Positions 41,578 through 50,509 are shown, numbered from the stretch's first letter. The stretch: 64,000 nucleotides of DNA from Chloracidobacterium sp. (GCA_016711345.1 JADJTD010000001.1:3224001-3288000); one strand, 5' to 3'. Program-made: numbers and translations. Notes: a model not told the origin generated them from the letters alone.

Positions 41578-43518
41578 TCAGGTTCCGGGCGCTTTATCAA
41601 CATATTGTAGAACTGCCGTCGGCGGCACAAGCTCAGCGGGCGGCGTGATGCTTTGATCTTGCCGCGATTTGTAAAAAGTCCGGACGCTGCCTTCGCGCAT
41701 GATGAGGTACCAACCCAAAGCCTGACGCGGATCGATCGAGCGGGCTATCGCGGCATGTTCTGCTGCGGCGTCGGGCCTGGATTGATCTTCGAGAAAGATC
41801 GCAAACTCCATGTGCATATAAACTGAGCGCGAATATATCGAAAGTGCTTCGCGATAAGTTGCTTCTGCCGCGGCGATGTTTCCGGCCTTAACTTGCTGTT
41901 TTGCCAGTTGCGAATAGACCGTGACGCTGCCGACGCCGTGATCGATGGCCTTTCGCGTTAATTGCGCTGCCGTCGAAGGATCGGAATCTCTGATGGCAAG
42001 TCCGGAGTGTGATAAGTATGCTCCGGCGTATTCGGGATCGGCTTTGACGGCGGTTTGGAAATGGCTGTTGGCGATGCTGGAGTTTTCCGAACGCTCGCCC
42101 ATGTAAGTGTGATATTGCGCGAAGACTTTCGTCGCGCAAAATGCTGCCATCAGCGTTATCGCGAGCCAGCTTAGTGCAACAACGGGGCGATGATCGGTCG
42201 TTGTTTTGACGTGAGACTTGCGCAGTTGGTTAATTGCGACGGCGAACACCATGAAGAACACGACGCCGTTTTGTGCGGAGCGGAAAGAGAACGAACTGAA
42301 TTGCGAACTGACGGCGAACGCGGCCATTCCGGCAAACGCGGCCCACAGGAACGGTGAAGATCGCAGCCTTTCGTGCAGAAACTTTTTAATGAAATACATC
42401 GCCGCCAAAATAAATGGCATAGCGAACAGCGCAAAACCGATGACGCCTAGTTCTGACAGGACTTGGAGCGGTTCGTTGTGGGCGCGTTCGACTAGATAAT
42501 CTTCGGCGATCTCGGCGAACGTTTCGTTTGGGTGCGTCTCTCGATAGCGGATGCGTTCCTTATTAAATGCGACGCCAAAATTATCTGCTCCGACGCCGAC
42601 CAGCCAGTTGTCGCGAGTCATTTGTCGACCGACGCTCCAGGTAAATATTCGCATCGTCGAAGTGCTGCGTGTTTGATCGGCGGCTCCGGTGATGTAGCTC
42701 GTCGTCGAAGGAACGGCGGAGAAGAACGAGAAGAAAACCTGCGTGCCGATGGTAACGGCGAGCCAGATGGCGGCGAACAGAGCAACGCGTTTTCGAAGTA
42801 TCTTTGCCGATAGAGCAAAGGACGCGGCAAAGAAAATTGCGAAACCGATGATCCCGGCGAGGAACGCGCCTTTGCTGAGCGAGAGCATTACGGTTATCCA
42901 GCTCAACAAAGCCGTCACGAGAATGAACGCCATGTGCCGACGGTTGCGGGCGTAGATGGCGGCGGCGAATAGAAGCGGCGCGATGGTGACGAGCAGTTCG
43001 GCGTATTTGCCGTACCTGATGCGTATGTTGCCTTCGGCGCTCGAAAACTCCCTGATCGAAAGATAATCAAAAAAGCACAGCAGGCCGAGAATGAGCGCGG
43101 CGATGGCAAAGGTCGTGATAATAAATCGCAGGTTGGCGGCGGGCCATGCTTTGCCGGTAAAGATCACGAAAATGATCAGATACATCGCCCACAGCAGCGT
43201 ATGATGTGCGACGCCGCCGAACGACGCTGCCCAGAAGACGGAAACGGCGCTCCAGCATATAAAGGCTGCGACGGTGCAGGCGATGACCTTCGCGGGAGCC
43301 GAGAGAACGAGCGTCCGGCCTCGCTGCATCAACGCAAAGAACGCCATCAAAAAGACCGACAACAGCAGTTCTGCCTTAAATGGCTGGTTTACCTGCATCG
43401 CCGGCTTTGGCAGCGAATACAATATCGCCAAAAGCGCGAACGCCAGCAGCGCCGGCATTAAAAATCCGCTTAGCCGTCCAGAGTCCGATGCCGGTAAATA
43501 TGCTGTGTCAGGGTGCAT
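41578..43518 (-). CDS. O-antigen ligase-like polytopic membrane protein with TPR tail
   Basis: A 646-residue protein with about 12 helices in the first about 430 residues and the large periplasmic loop typical of the Wzy/WaaL/PglL family. The family signature is visible in STSTMRIFTWSVGRQMTRDN, WLVGVGADNFG and RAHNEPLQVLSELGVIGF. The C-terminal about 170 residues form TPR-like helices (HFQTAVKADPEYAGAYLSHS, AKQQVKAGNIAAAEATYREA, ARSIDPRQALGWYLI). The role is probably glycan ligation or polymerisation at the outer face of the inner membrane. The acceptor cannot be told from sequence. Confidence 0.85.
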   Translation of the reverse strand: MHPDTAYLPASDSGRLSGFLMPALLAFALLAILYSLPKPAMQVNQPFKAELLLSVFLMAFFALMQRGRTLVLSAPAKVIACTVAAFICWSAVSVFWAASFGGVAHHTLLWAMYLIIFVIFTGKAWPAANLRFIITTFAIAALILGLLCFFDYLSIREFSSAEGNIRIRYGKYAELLVTIAPLLFAAAIYARNRRHMAFILVTALLSWITVMLSLSKGAFLAGIIGFAIFFAASFALSAKILRKRVALFAAIWLAVTIGTQVFFSFFSAVPSTTSYITGAADQTRSTSTMRIFTWSVGRQMTRDNWLVGVGADNFGVAFNKERIRYRETHPNETFAEIAEDYLVERAHNEPLQVLSELGVIGFALFAMPFILAAMYFIKKFLHERLRSSPFLWAAFAGMAAFAVSSQFSSFSFRSAQNGVVFFMVFAVAINQLRKSHVKTTTDHRPVVALSWLAITLMAAFCATKVFAQYHTYMGERSENSSIANSHFQTAVKADPEYAGAYLSHSGLAIRDSDPSTAAQLTRKAIDHGVGSVTVYSQLAKQQVKAGNIAAAEATYREALSIYSRSVYMHMEFAIFLEDQSRPDAAAEHAAIARSIDPRQALGWYLIMREGSVRTFYKSRQDQSITPPAELVPPTAVLQYVDKAPGT

Positions 43519-43926
43519 TGTCTGCGAGGGGGAATTTTGTAGAGCGTAGCCGAGCGGCTAGTTTAATTTTACCACGACTCTGATACGTTATTGAAGACAT
43601 TTCCGGCGTGAGTTATGTTTCGCGGGAGGTATTAGCCTCGTGTGCCGGTTGCCAAGCGGAAAAGCTGTGCTTTTCCGAGAGTGCTCCACTAGTTTTTTGC
43701 GGCTGTGCCGCCGTCTTTGAATAACCGCAAGAGCGGCGGCGTAGCCGCAAAGAGATATTTAGGCTCACGGTGAAGCATAGCTTCACCGCTCGGCGAGGGA
43801 CACGAAGACGCGGGAAGGCGGCGGAGGACGTCTTGAAGGCCCAAATTCCAACCGAAACCTTATGAATACTGGCTGAAACGCAATAGAAGCGGCTTGAACA
43901 GAGCCGAAATTCGCCTAACTAATGCG
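43519..43926. repeat. Palindrome island A in the spacer upstream of the O-antigen ligase-like gene
   Basis: The spacer has no convincing gene. Between 43657 and 43788 lie four near-perfect short-loop palindromes: CGGAAAAGCTGTGCTTTTCC (43657-43677), GCGGCTGTGCCGC (43699-43711), GCGGCGTAGCCGC (43736-43748) and CGGTGAAGCATAGCTTCACC (43768-43788). The first three, with intervening sequence, align with island B at 45098-45243. The rest, to 43926, shows nothing I can name. Confidence 0.6.
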
Positions 43927-44199
43927 AAAGTTAACTTAATTCTTGGCAAAATTAACTCTACTATTGCGAAAGTTAACCTGAACAAGCCCAAAGTTAACCT
44001 GAACAAGCCCAAAGTTAACCTGAACAAGCACAAAGTTTACCCGAACGAGCCAGAAGTTAACCTGAACGAGCCAAAAGTTAACCTGAACAAGCCCAAAGTT
44101 AGGCTGAACGAGCCAAAAGTTAACCTGAACAAGCCCAAAGTTAGGCCGAACGAGCCAAAAGTTAACCTGATCAAGCCCAATGTTAACCCGAACGAGCCA
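43927..44199. repeat. 21-bp tandem array (13 units) with a phased GTTAAC core
   Basis: Thirteen units in exact 21-bp register, consensus AAAGTTAACCTGAACAAGCC plus one base. The first two units are degenerate. Later units alternate between an ...AACAAGCCC form and an ...AACGAGCCA form, giving a 42-bp higher-order period. The palindrome GTTAAC occurs in most units. Because 21 is a multiple of 3, all frames stay open, so the 103-codon + frame (43894-44205, TTG start, heptad KVNLNKP) and the - frame are not by themselves evidence of coding. A partial unit follows to about 44218. Confidence 0.85.
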
Positions 44200-44259
44200 A
44201 AGTAAACCCGAACGGCCCAAAAGCCGTTATCTTCACGCGTAAACGCGTAACTCTGAACA

Positions 44260-44293
44260 AAAAAAGAGGCTGCCTGAATCAGGCAGCCTCTTT
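44260..44293 (-). terminator. Intrinsic terminator of the pilin gene
   Basis: A 15-bp perfect stem, AAAGAGGCTGCCTGA (44263-44277) / TCAGGCAGCCTCTTT (44279-44293), with the T run on the minus strand (A run 44259-44265 on +). It lies 23 bp beyond the pilin stop codon. Confidence 0.92.
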
Positions 44294-44315
44294 GTGGGAT
44301 TAAGTGTTAACCGTA

Positions 44316-44825
44316 TTAGTTACCAAGCGGTGTTCCGCCCTGTACGGCCAAGATGGTTGCGAACTGGGTCAGAGTCGTATCCGCCATGATCACACCTTCT
44401 GTCGCGACACCGAATCTACGCGAACCGGTCTGTGTAATGCCGGTCGTGGTCGTCGGTATGGTCGTGTACATGAACTGTGCAGGGATAAGCGTGGTCGAGT
44501 CAGCCTTCAAGCCCTGGAAGTTATAGCCAGCCTTTGTTCCCGTTCCGAGAACGCCGTCAACAAGACCGTTGGTAGCAAGAGCACCCAAAGCACCTGTTAC
44601 ACCACCACCCGAAAGAGCGGTTGTTCCGGCATACTGTCCGTTACCAAATGTCGAAGCATAGGTCATCTGAGCACCATGCAATGTACGCATAGCTGAAACT
44701 GCCGATCCTTCGTTAGCTGAACGACGTGCAGCAAGCAGGTTAGGGATAGCGATCGCAGCAATAATGCCGATGATCACAACAACGATTAAAAGTTCGATAA
44801 GCGAGAAACCTTTCTGATTTTTCAT
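44316..44825 (-). CDS. pilA: Type IV major pilin-like protein
   Basis: A 169-residue prepilin. The leader MKNQKG is cut by PilD before the phenylalanine of FSLIELLIVVVIIGIIAAIA, with the conserved Glu at mature position 5. The alpha1 helix continues PNLLAARRSANEGSAVSAMR. A Gly/Thr-rich globular head follows (about 60-169). It has only three charged residues in the last 60 and no obvious Cys pair. It lies downstream of pilS-pilR on the same strand, behind its own sigma-54-type promoter and terminator, so it is a monocistronic, strongly regulated structural gene. Confidence 0.92.
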   Translation of the reverse strand: MKNQKGFSLIELLIVVVIIGIIAAIAIPNLLAARRSANEGSAVSAMRTLHGAQMTYASTFGNGQYAGTTALSGGGVTGALGALATNGLVDGVLGTGTKAGYNFQGLKADSTTLIPAQFMYTTIPTTTTGITQTGSRRFGVATEGVIMADTTLTQFATILAVQGGTPLGN

Positions 44826-44887
44826 GTTAAATTCACAATCTCCTAAAGTATTCGAAATATGTACCTTTCCCAGGCCACTGCTCTATT

Positions 44888-44903
44888 ATCAATACCCGTG
44901 CCA
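44888..44903 (-). promoter_or_regulatory. Sigma-54 promoter of the pilin gene
   Basis: On the minus strand the sequence reads TGGCACGGGTATTGAT. TGGCACG is a perfect -24 box, and the -12 box is TTGA in place of TTGC, with GG-N10-GA spacing exactly that of sigma-54 promoters. It lies 62 bp before the pilin ATG. PilR, an NtrC-class activator encoded just upstream, is the expected activator. Confidence 0.8.
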
Positions 44904-45076
44904 CAAGGGAGTTTGGAGAGTTGTGAGAGTGCTAAGTGCTGAGAGTAAAGAGGTTAAGAGCGGCGATATGTTCTAAGGTCAAGCGTGGATAAGTGCCGTG
45001 AGATCGTTTGGAAGGCCTGTTTTAACAGTTTTTGGTATCTACAAGGTAACAAAAAGTGTCAATGTTATTTGTTTTC

Positions 45077-45243
45077 GGGGCTTTGCCCGTCGATTTGCGG
45101 AAAAGCTATGCTTTTCCGAAGTTCAACTCAAATGTTTGCGGCTATGCCGCTGCTTTCGTAAAAGCGGCGGCATAGCCGCAGGATTTTGATAAAGGTCTAT
45201 TCGGAAAAGCATAGCTTTTCCGCACATCGAGCGGCAAAGCCGC
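45077..45243. repeat. Palindrome island B between pilA and pilR
   Basis: Six short-loop palindromes: GGGCTTTGCCC (45078-45088), CGGAAAAGCTATGCTTTTCC (45098-45118), GCGGCTATGCCGC (45138-45150), GCGGCATAGCCGC (45167-45179), CGGAAAAGCATAGCTTTTCC (45202-45222) and GCGGCAAAGCCGC (45231-45243). The stretch 45096-45180 aligns with island A (43655-43749). It ends 21 bp before the pilR stop codon. The remainder of the 44826-45264 spacer holds the sigma-54 promoter and no gene. Confidence 0.6.
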
Positions 45244-45264
45244 GTTCTGTCGCCAATTGCTGAT

Positions 45265-46659
45265 CTAATCGGAAGAACGCATTTGAGCGGAAAGGCTTCG
45301 TATGCTGTGTTTATCAAGTAAGTGGCGTAGCGAGCGGACTTGTATATGCAGCAGATCGGCGGCTTTGGTTTGGTTGCCGGCGGTTTTGCGGAGGGCTTCG
45401 ACAACGTAGGTCCTTTCGAGGTTGTCGAGATGGCTGACGAGGTCGATGCCTGCTTCGGGCAGATCGAACTCGGCTTTGATACGCTGCGGATTGTAATTAG
45501 TTATATGATCGGGAAGCTGTTCGGGCTGTATCTCGCCTGTGCGTTCGAGCGCGACGGCTCGTTCGATAGTGTGTTCAAGCTCGCGAACATTGCCGTGCCA
45601 TGCGTAATTCTCAAGAATAACTATGGTTTTCGGCGAGATCGTCAACGTTTTGCCCGCCTGATCGCAGAATTTCTTTAAGAAATGATCGATAAGCTGGGCG
45701 ATGTCTTCGGTACGCTCACGCAGCGGCGGCAAATGTATAGGTATCACCGATACACGATAAAAAAGGTCTTCGCGAAACGTACCTTCTTCGCTCATCTGCT
45801 TGAGATCGCGGTTGGTCGCGGCTATTACGCGGGCGTCGATCGACAGTTCGTCATGAGCACCGACGGGCCTTACACGCTTTTCCTGCAGAACACGAAGCAG
45901 CTTGACCTGCATAGCAGGTGACATTTCACCTATCTCGTCGAGGAAGATCGTCCCGCCGTGCGCGGCTTCAAACAGGCCTTTGCGGTTGGCGTTCGCACCA
46001 GTGAACGCTCCTTTCATGTAGCCGAACAGCTCGGATTCGAGCAGCGTTTCGGTAAAAGCACCGCAATTTATCGAGATAAAAGGCTTTTCGGCACGCGGGC
46101 TCAGATCGTGGATCGCCCTCGCGACCAACTCCTTTCCAGTGCCGCTTTCGCCGGTCACTAGAACAGTTGACTGCACCTCGGCAACGGTCTCGATCATCTG
46201 AAAGATCGCATTCATCACGCCCGAAGTGCCGACAATGTTCTTTACGCTGCCGCGCTCGCGCTGCGCACGCTTGAAAGCACGGTTTTCGTCTATCAACGCC
46301 TGCTTTTCAAGCGTTTTCTTTACGATCAGCTTTAATTCTTCGACATCGAACGGCTTTGTAATAAAATCATCCGCCCCTAGCTTGAACGCCTCGCGAGCCG
46401 TTTCGACCGACGCAAAGGCGGTCATCAGAACCACGCCAATATCCGGCAAAGTCTCACGAACAGCCCTCAACATCTCGATACCGTCCATATCGGGCATTTT
46501 TACGTCCGATATAATAATGTCCGCCGGGCCTTCCTGAAGCAGTTCCAAGGCTTGCCGCCCGTTCATTGCCGTGCGGATGTTGTTGCCATCCGTCTCGAAC
46601 ACAAGGCTCAAAAGCTGGCGGTAACTTTGCTCGTCGTCAACGATTAGTATGTTTGGCAT
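45265..46659 (-). CDS. pilR: NtrC-family response regulator, PilR-like
   Basis: A 464-residue sigma-54-dependent activator. The receiver domain has phosphoacceptor Asp52 (IISDVKMPDMDG) and Lys102. The AAA+ domain has Walker A GESGTGKE (170-177), the sigma-54-contact loop GAFTGA (217-222), Walker B GGTIFLDEIGEM and the arginine finger region FREDLFYRVSVIPIHLPPLR. A Fis-type helix-turn-helix closes it (about 420-460, NQTKAADLLHIQVRSLRHLL). The neighbours pilS and a pilin gene with a -24/-12 promoter make PilR the natural name, although NtrC-class relatives look alike. Confidence 0.9.
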   Translation of the reverse strand: MPNILIVDDEQSYRQLLSLVFETDGNNIRTAMNGRQALELLQEGPADIIISDVKMPDMDGIEMLRAVRETLPDIGVVLMTAFASVETAREAFKLGADDFITKPFDVEELKLIVKKTLEKQALIDENRAFKRAQRERGSVKNIVGTSGVMNAIFQMIETVAEVQSTVLVTGESGTGKELVARAIHDLSPRAEKPFISINCGAFTETLLESELFGYMKGAFTGANANRKGLFEAAHGGTIFLDEIGEMSPAMQVKLLRVLQEKRVRPVGAHDELSIDARVIAATNRDLKQMSEEGTFREDLFYRVSVIPIHLPPLRERTEDIAQLIDHFLKKFCDQAGKTLTISPKTIVILENYAWHGNVRELEHTIERAVALERTGEIQPEQLPDHITNYNPQRIKAEFDLPEAGIDLVSHLDNLERTYVVEALRKTAGNQTKAADLLHIQVRSLRHLLDKHSIRSLSAQMRSSD

Positions 46660-46767
46660 GGAGAAATGTTGATTCGCTATAAAAGGGGAATGGATGCGGT
46701 AAAGCCGCTATTTCTATTGTGACAAATTATGATTGCTTTGTTCAAGAGAAATATCCATTCCAGCCCG

Positions 46768-48513
46768 CTACTTATTGTCCGAAACTTTCAAAAACTCAGT
46801 AAGTTTCGATGGCTGACCATCGGTTTTATTGCCATTTGCCGCTTCCATGGCCTTTCTTCGGTTTTCCTTTGGCAGATCGACGGTTATTACCGTGCCTTCG
46901 CCTTCGCGGCTTCGAACATTTATCGCACCGTTGTGATCTTTTACTATCTGATAAACGATCGAAAGCCCAAGTCCTGTGCCGCCGGTCGTCGAATTCGAGA
47001 ACGGCTCGAAAAGCTGCTCGACCTGATCCGGCGTCATTCCGATGCCTGTGTCTTCAAAAGTTATGCGGATACGATTGTTCGGCACGGAATCAACGCCAAC
47101 CGCCAGTTCGCCGCCATCAGGCATGGCCTGCAGAGCGTTTCGTGCCAGATTCCAGAATATCTGCTTCAACTGCGTAATGTCCGCCGAAATGATGACAGGC
47201 GTTTCTTCGATATTTAGCTTTAATTTGTGATTTTCTTTAACGTCGGGGCTGTGTTTTAAAAGCGTGATCGTATCGTTTATAGCTTCGCCGACATTGGTGT
47301 CAGAAAATGTCGCCGCCATCGGACGCGCGTATCCGAGGAAGTTTGTAATAATAGTGTTCAGGCGATCAGACTCCTTAAGAATTATGTCCATCAAGCCTGT
47401 TTCAACCGAACCCATCGGTATCTTTGATTCAAGCACCTGTATCGCCCCGCGCATAGCTCCCAAAGGATTCCGAATCTCATGAGCCAAACCTGCAGCAACG
47501 CGTCCAACGGCAGCAAGGCGATCTTTGCGGCGAACGCTTTCCTCCATCGAACGAATATCGGTAAGGTCCTGAAATGTGATGATCAGCCCCGAAGCCTCAT
47601 GCAGCTCAGACAAAAGGAGCGAAACACTGTAACCAATACGCACCGCAAAACCCTCAGGAGTCAAAAGATCTGTCTCAAAACGCGGCAATTGCTCACCTTC
47701 GCCGGCCGCTGCGAGCGAAAGGTTAGTGGATTCGCGAATATCACCAAAAAGGGAACTGATCGATTTTCCCTGCATTTCGTCCAATCGATATCCTGTGATC
47801 TCCGTCGCCGCAGCGTTGAATGTATATATATTACCTTCGAGATCGGTCGTAATCAGACCGGAGCGGATCGATTCGACTATGCGTTCGTGCAGGACGCGGA
47901 GGTTGGCGAGGGTTTTTGCAGTCTCAGCTAACTCTTCGCCGGAAGTTCGCCTATCGGACAATCTCGACGCAAGCAGGCCTACGACCAGAAATGCAACTAC
48001 ATGAAAACTGACGATCTGGACAGCCTTACCTGTTGCTTGTGCCGTGCCGAAAGATTCCATCACGGCATTGCCGGTCAAGATCGCCAAGCTTATAAACAGC
48101 AGTGAACAGGCCATCGCCATCAGAAGCGTCGAGAGCGGCCTCAGGAAAAAACTCGCTACACTGATGAGAACAATATAGAGCGTAATGTAAGGCGATGTAA
48201 GATCTCCTGTCCGCCAAACTAGCCAAGTAATCAAAAGGGCGTCGAGAACAAACTGTGTGCGGATCTGCCATCTGAGATCTTTGCTTAGGCGAAGCAGGAA
48301 AAAATAAACGATCGTCAGCCCGACCGAGATCAGAAAAGCAAGAAACACTCCTTGCGGAAATGTGTCAAACGACAGCTTGAACGTGCCGCTGTACCAGAAC
48401 CAGCTCGTTACGAGCAGCAAAAAGATCGCCATCAAACGCCCGATTATGAGCGTTTGAATTCTCTGTATCTGTCGGGAATTGGCTGATTCGTCCTTTTCGT
48501 CTAAACTGAACAT
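46768..48513 (-). CDS. pilS: PilS-like sensor histidine kinase
   Basis: A 581-residue kinase with six N-terminal membrane helices (about 20-185) and no large periplasmic domain, as in PilS. A PAS domain follows (about 205-320; VESIRSGLITTDLEGNIYTF, EITGYRLDEMQG). HisKA has the phosphorylated His in GLAHEIRNPLGAMRGAIQVL, and the ATPase domain has NLARNALQAMPDGG, DTGIGM and GGTGLGLSIVYQIV. It precedes pilR by 108 bp. ATG 48513 (MFSLDEKDES) is preferred over the frame start at 48540, because the divergent cupin gene starts at 48531. Confidence 0.88.
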   Translation of the reverse strand: MFSLDEKDESANSRQIQRIQTLIIGRLMAIFLLLVTSWFWYSGTFKLSFDTFPQGVFLAFLISVGLTIVYFFLLRLSKDLRWQIRTQFVLDALLITWLVWRTGDLTSPYITLYIVLISVASFFLRPLSTLLMAMACSLLFISLAILTGNAVMESFGTAQATGKAVQIVSFHVVAFLVVGLLASRLSDRRTSGEELAETAKTLANLRVLHERIVESIRSGLITTDLEGNIYTFNAAATEITGYRLDEMQGKSISSLFGDIRESTNLSLAAAGEGEQLPRFETDLLTPEGFAVRIGYSVSLLLSELHEASGLIITFQDLTDIRSMEESVRRKDRLAAVGRVAAGLAHEIRNPLGAMRGAIQVLESKIPMGSVETGLMDIILKESDRLNTIITNFLGYARPMAATFSDTNVGEAINDTITLLKHSPDVKENHKLKLNIEETPVIISADITQLKQIFWNLARNALQAMPDGGELAVGVDSVPNNRIRITFEDTGIGMTPDQVEQLFEPFSNSTTGGTGLGLSIVYQIVKDHNGAINVRSREGEGTVITVDLPKENRRKAMEAANGNKTDGQPSKLTEFLKVSDNK

Positions 48514-48530
48514 ACTTGCAGCGAAGCAAA

Positions 48531-48905
48531 ATGGAAACAATCGAAGTTCAAAACAATTCGCCCGAACACGATCAACGGCCTTGGGGCAGTTTTACCGTGA
48601 TCGACGAAGCAGTTGATTACAAAGTAAAGAGGATCGAGGTTTTGCCCGGTAAACGTCTAAGTTACCAAAGACACGCGCGCCGCGCAGAACATTGGTACGT
48701 CGTGCGCGGTATAGCTAAAGTAACATTAAACGGCAGTGAAATTCTACTAAAAACCGGTGAATCGCTCGATGTCGCTTGTGGAGATGCCCACAGGATCGAA
48801 AACTCTGACACTTCCGAAACACTGATTCTCATCGAAACTCAGACCGGCGATTATTTCGGCGAGGACGATATTATTAGATTGGAAGATGATTTTGGGAGAA
48901 TCTGA
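48531..48905 (+). CDS. Mannose-6-phosphate isomerase type II-like cupin
   Basis: A 124-residue single-domain cupin: RPWGSFTVIDEAVDYKVKRI, VLPGKRLSYQRHARRAEHWY and VVRGIAKVTLNGSE, then GDAHRIENSDTSETLILIE and QTGDYFGEDDIIRLEDDFGR. This matches the C-terminal isomerase domain of ManC-type bifunctional enzymes, here free-standing. The H-x-R-x-E-H-W-Y metal site is present. It would interconvert fructose-6-P and mannose-6-P for glycan synthesis, in line with the neighbouring heptose and LPS genes. It is divergent from pilS with 17 bp between starts. Confidence 0.88.
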   Translation: METIEVQNNSPEHDQRPWGSFTVIDEAVDYKVKRIEVLPGKRLSYQRHARRAEHWYVVRGIAKVTLNGSEILLKTGESLDVACGDAHRIENSDTSETLILIETQTGDYFGEDDIIRLEDDFGRI

Positions 48906-48921
48906 TACCGGCTGCCAACAG

Positions 48922-50502
48922 CTAGAACGTATCATCCAGTATAGCGGCCGTGACCGTTTTCAGATCATTAGCTAATATGTTCGGTTCGTGTTCGAGTAGT
49001 AATTGATGCTCATTGCCGTAACCTGTTAACACTAAAGCACTTTTAAGATCTGCTGCCAAGCCTGTTTCAACGTCTATCTTTTTATCGCCGACCATCCACG
49101 ATCTCTCAATATCAATATCAAAATCAGCCATCGCTGATTCGATCATTCCTATATTAGGCTTGCGGCAGCGGCAGCCGGCGTCGGGCAGATGGGGACAGAA
49201 ATAGAAAGCGTCGATCGCTCCTGAAAGCTCGGCTTGTATGGCTTCGTGGATCGAGTGCATGTCGGTTTCGGTGTAAATGCCTCTGCCGATGCCCGATTGA
49301 TTTGTGACGACGATAACGAGAAAACCTGCATCTTTTAGCGATCGAACAGCACTGGCACTAAATGGAAATAGGCGCAGGTCTTCAACTCGCGAGAGGTAAT
49401 TCACCTCTTCGATCAGCGTGCCGTCGCGGTCAAGAAATACTGCTGGTTGCTTATTCATATTCTCTCCTTCATCGGCTAACCTGCGTTTTGCCGCTTCGAA
49501 AACTTCATCGACCGATATCAAAGTCATGCAGCGATGATCGATCGGACAATCGCGTAGCATACACGGAGAGCAATCGACATCTTTCTTAATAACCTCGGCA
49601 TTTAATGAATATGGCCGCGTTGTTTCAGAATTTGTCGGGCCAAAGATCGCGATCGTTGAAGTGCCGACCGCCGGAGCTACATGTGCAAGTCCCATATCGT
49701 TTGAGATCAAAAGATCTATCACGGAAAGCACCGCAACCGCTTCGGCGAGATCGGTTTTTCCTGTTAAGTCTATCGGTTTTATATTGCTGAGCTTGATGAC
49801 CTCGTCCGAAACATCTTTTTCAGATTCCGACCCGACCAAAATGACATTAACATCCATTTCGGTTTGAAGCTTGTCATTAAGTTCTGCATACCGCTCGGCA
49901 GGCCAGCGTTTTGCTCGCGAGTTCGTTGAGCCGACGCCGAGGGCAATGGTTTTTGTAGAGAGATCAACGCCGAGATCGGATAGTTTCCTTCGTGCCTCGA
50001 TCTTTCGCTCTTCCGAAATATTGAGATCGATATTTGGGATCGCTTGCGAAACCGTATCGCGGCCAAGCACTCGCCGCTCGACTTCGGCGACGAGATTTAG
50101 GTAATAAAAAACCTCGTGCTTGCGGTTCTTCCATTCGGGAACCGCGACCGGATCGGTCAACAACAGGCCACGAACGTCTTTGTTATAACCAATGCGGCGA
50201 GGAATTCGAGAAAAGAAAGTTGTAACTGCCGACTCGAACGAATTTGGAAATAGCACAGCAAGTTCATATCCGTCGTCACGCAGAAATTGCGAATTATCGT
50301 AAACGTCCTTGATCTTCCAACGGTTCTTTTCAAAGGTCACAAGGTCATCAATGAAATCTGCATCCCTAAACAAACCTTCGGCCCAAGAACGCGTGTGCAG
50401 CGAAACATGCGAATCCGGAAAAATGCGCCGAAGCTCACGCAAAGCCGGAATCGACATCACCGCATCGCCTATCCAATTTGTTCCGCGTACGATTATTTTC
50501 AT
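48922..50502 (-). CDS. Fusion of heptosyltransferase II and heptose bisphosphate phosphatase
   Basis: One open frame of 526 residues joins two LPS-core enzymes. Residues about 1-345 form a GT9 heptosyltransferase (WaaF-like): MKIIVRGTNWIGDAVMSIPA, ALGVGSTNSRAKRWPAERYA, SNDMGLAHVAPAVGTSTIAI and FGPTNSETTRPY. After a short linker containing an internal Met (EGENMNKQP), residues about 350-526 form a HAD phosphatase (GmhB-like): AVFLDRDGTLIEEVNYL, VVTNQSGIGRGIY, the zinc-loop Cys/His residues in CPHLPDAGCRCRKP and MVGDKKIDVETGLAAD. Both active sites look intact. ATG 50502 is chosen over the longer frame to 50532. Confidence 0.92.
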   Translation of the reverse strand: MKIIVRGTNWIGDAVMSIPALRELRRIFPDSHVSLHTRSWAEGLFRDADFIDDLVTFEKNRWKIKDVYDNSQFLRDDGYELAVLFPNSFESAVTTFFSRIPRRIGYNKDVRGLLLTDPVAVPEWKNRKHEVFYYLNLVAEVERRVLGRDTVSQAIPNIDLNISEERKIEARRKLSDLGVDLSTKTIALGVGSTNSRAKRWPAERYAELNDKLQTEMDVNVILVGSESEKDVSDEVIKLSNIKPIDLTGKTDLAEAVAVLSVIDLLISNDMGLAHVAPAVGTSTIAIFGPTNSETTRPYSLNAEVIKKDVDCSPCMLRDCPIDHRCMTLISVDEVFEAAKRRLADEGENMNKQPAVFLDRDGTLIEEVNYLSRVEDLRLFPFSASAVRSLKDAGFLVIVVTNQSGIGRGIYTETDMHSIHEAIQAELSGAIDAFYFCPHLPDAGCRCRKPNIGMIESAMADFDIDIERSWMVGDKKIDVETGLAADLKSALVLTGYGNEHQLLLEHEPNILANDLKTVTAAILDDTF

Positions 50503-50509
50503 TCCACCA

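Noticed and set aside
43927..44199. CRISPR array
   Set aside because: Units are contiguous with no unique spacers, and no cas genes are present.
43894..44205. Heptapeptide-repeat protein from the 21-bp array
   Set aside because: Because the unit length is divisible by three, both strands stay open; with a TTG start and no clear ribosome-binding site I list the DNA repeat only.
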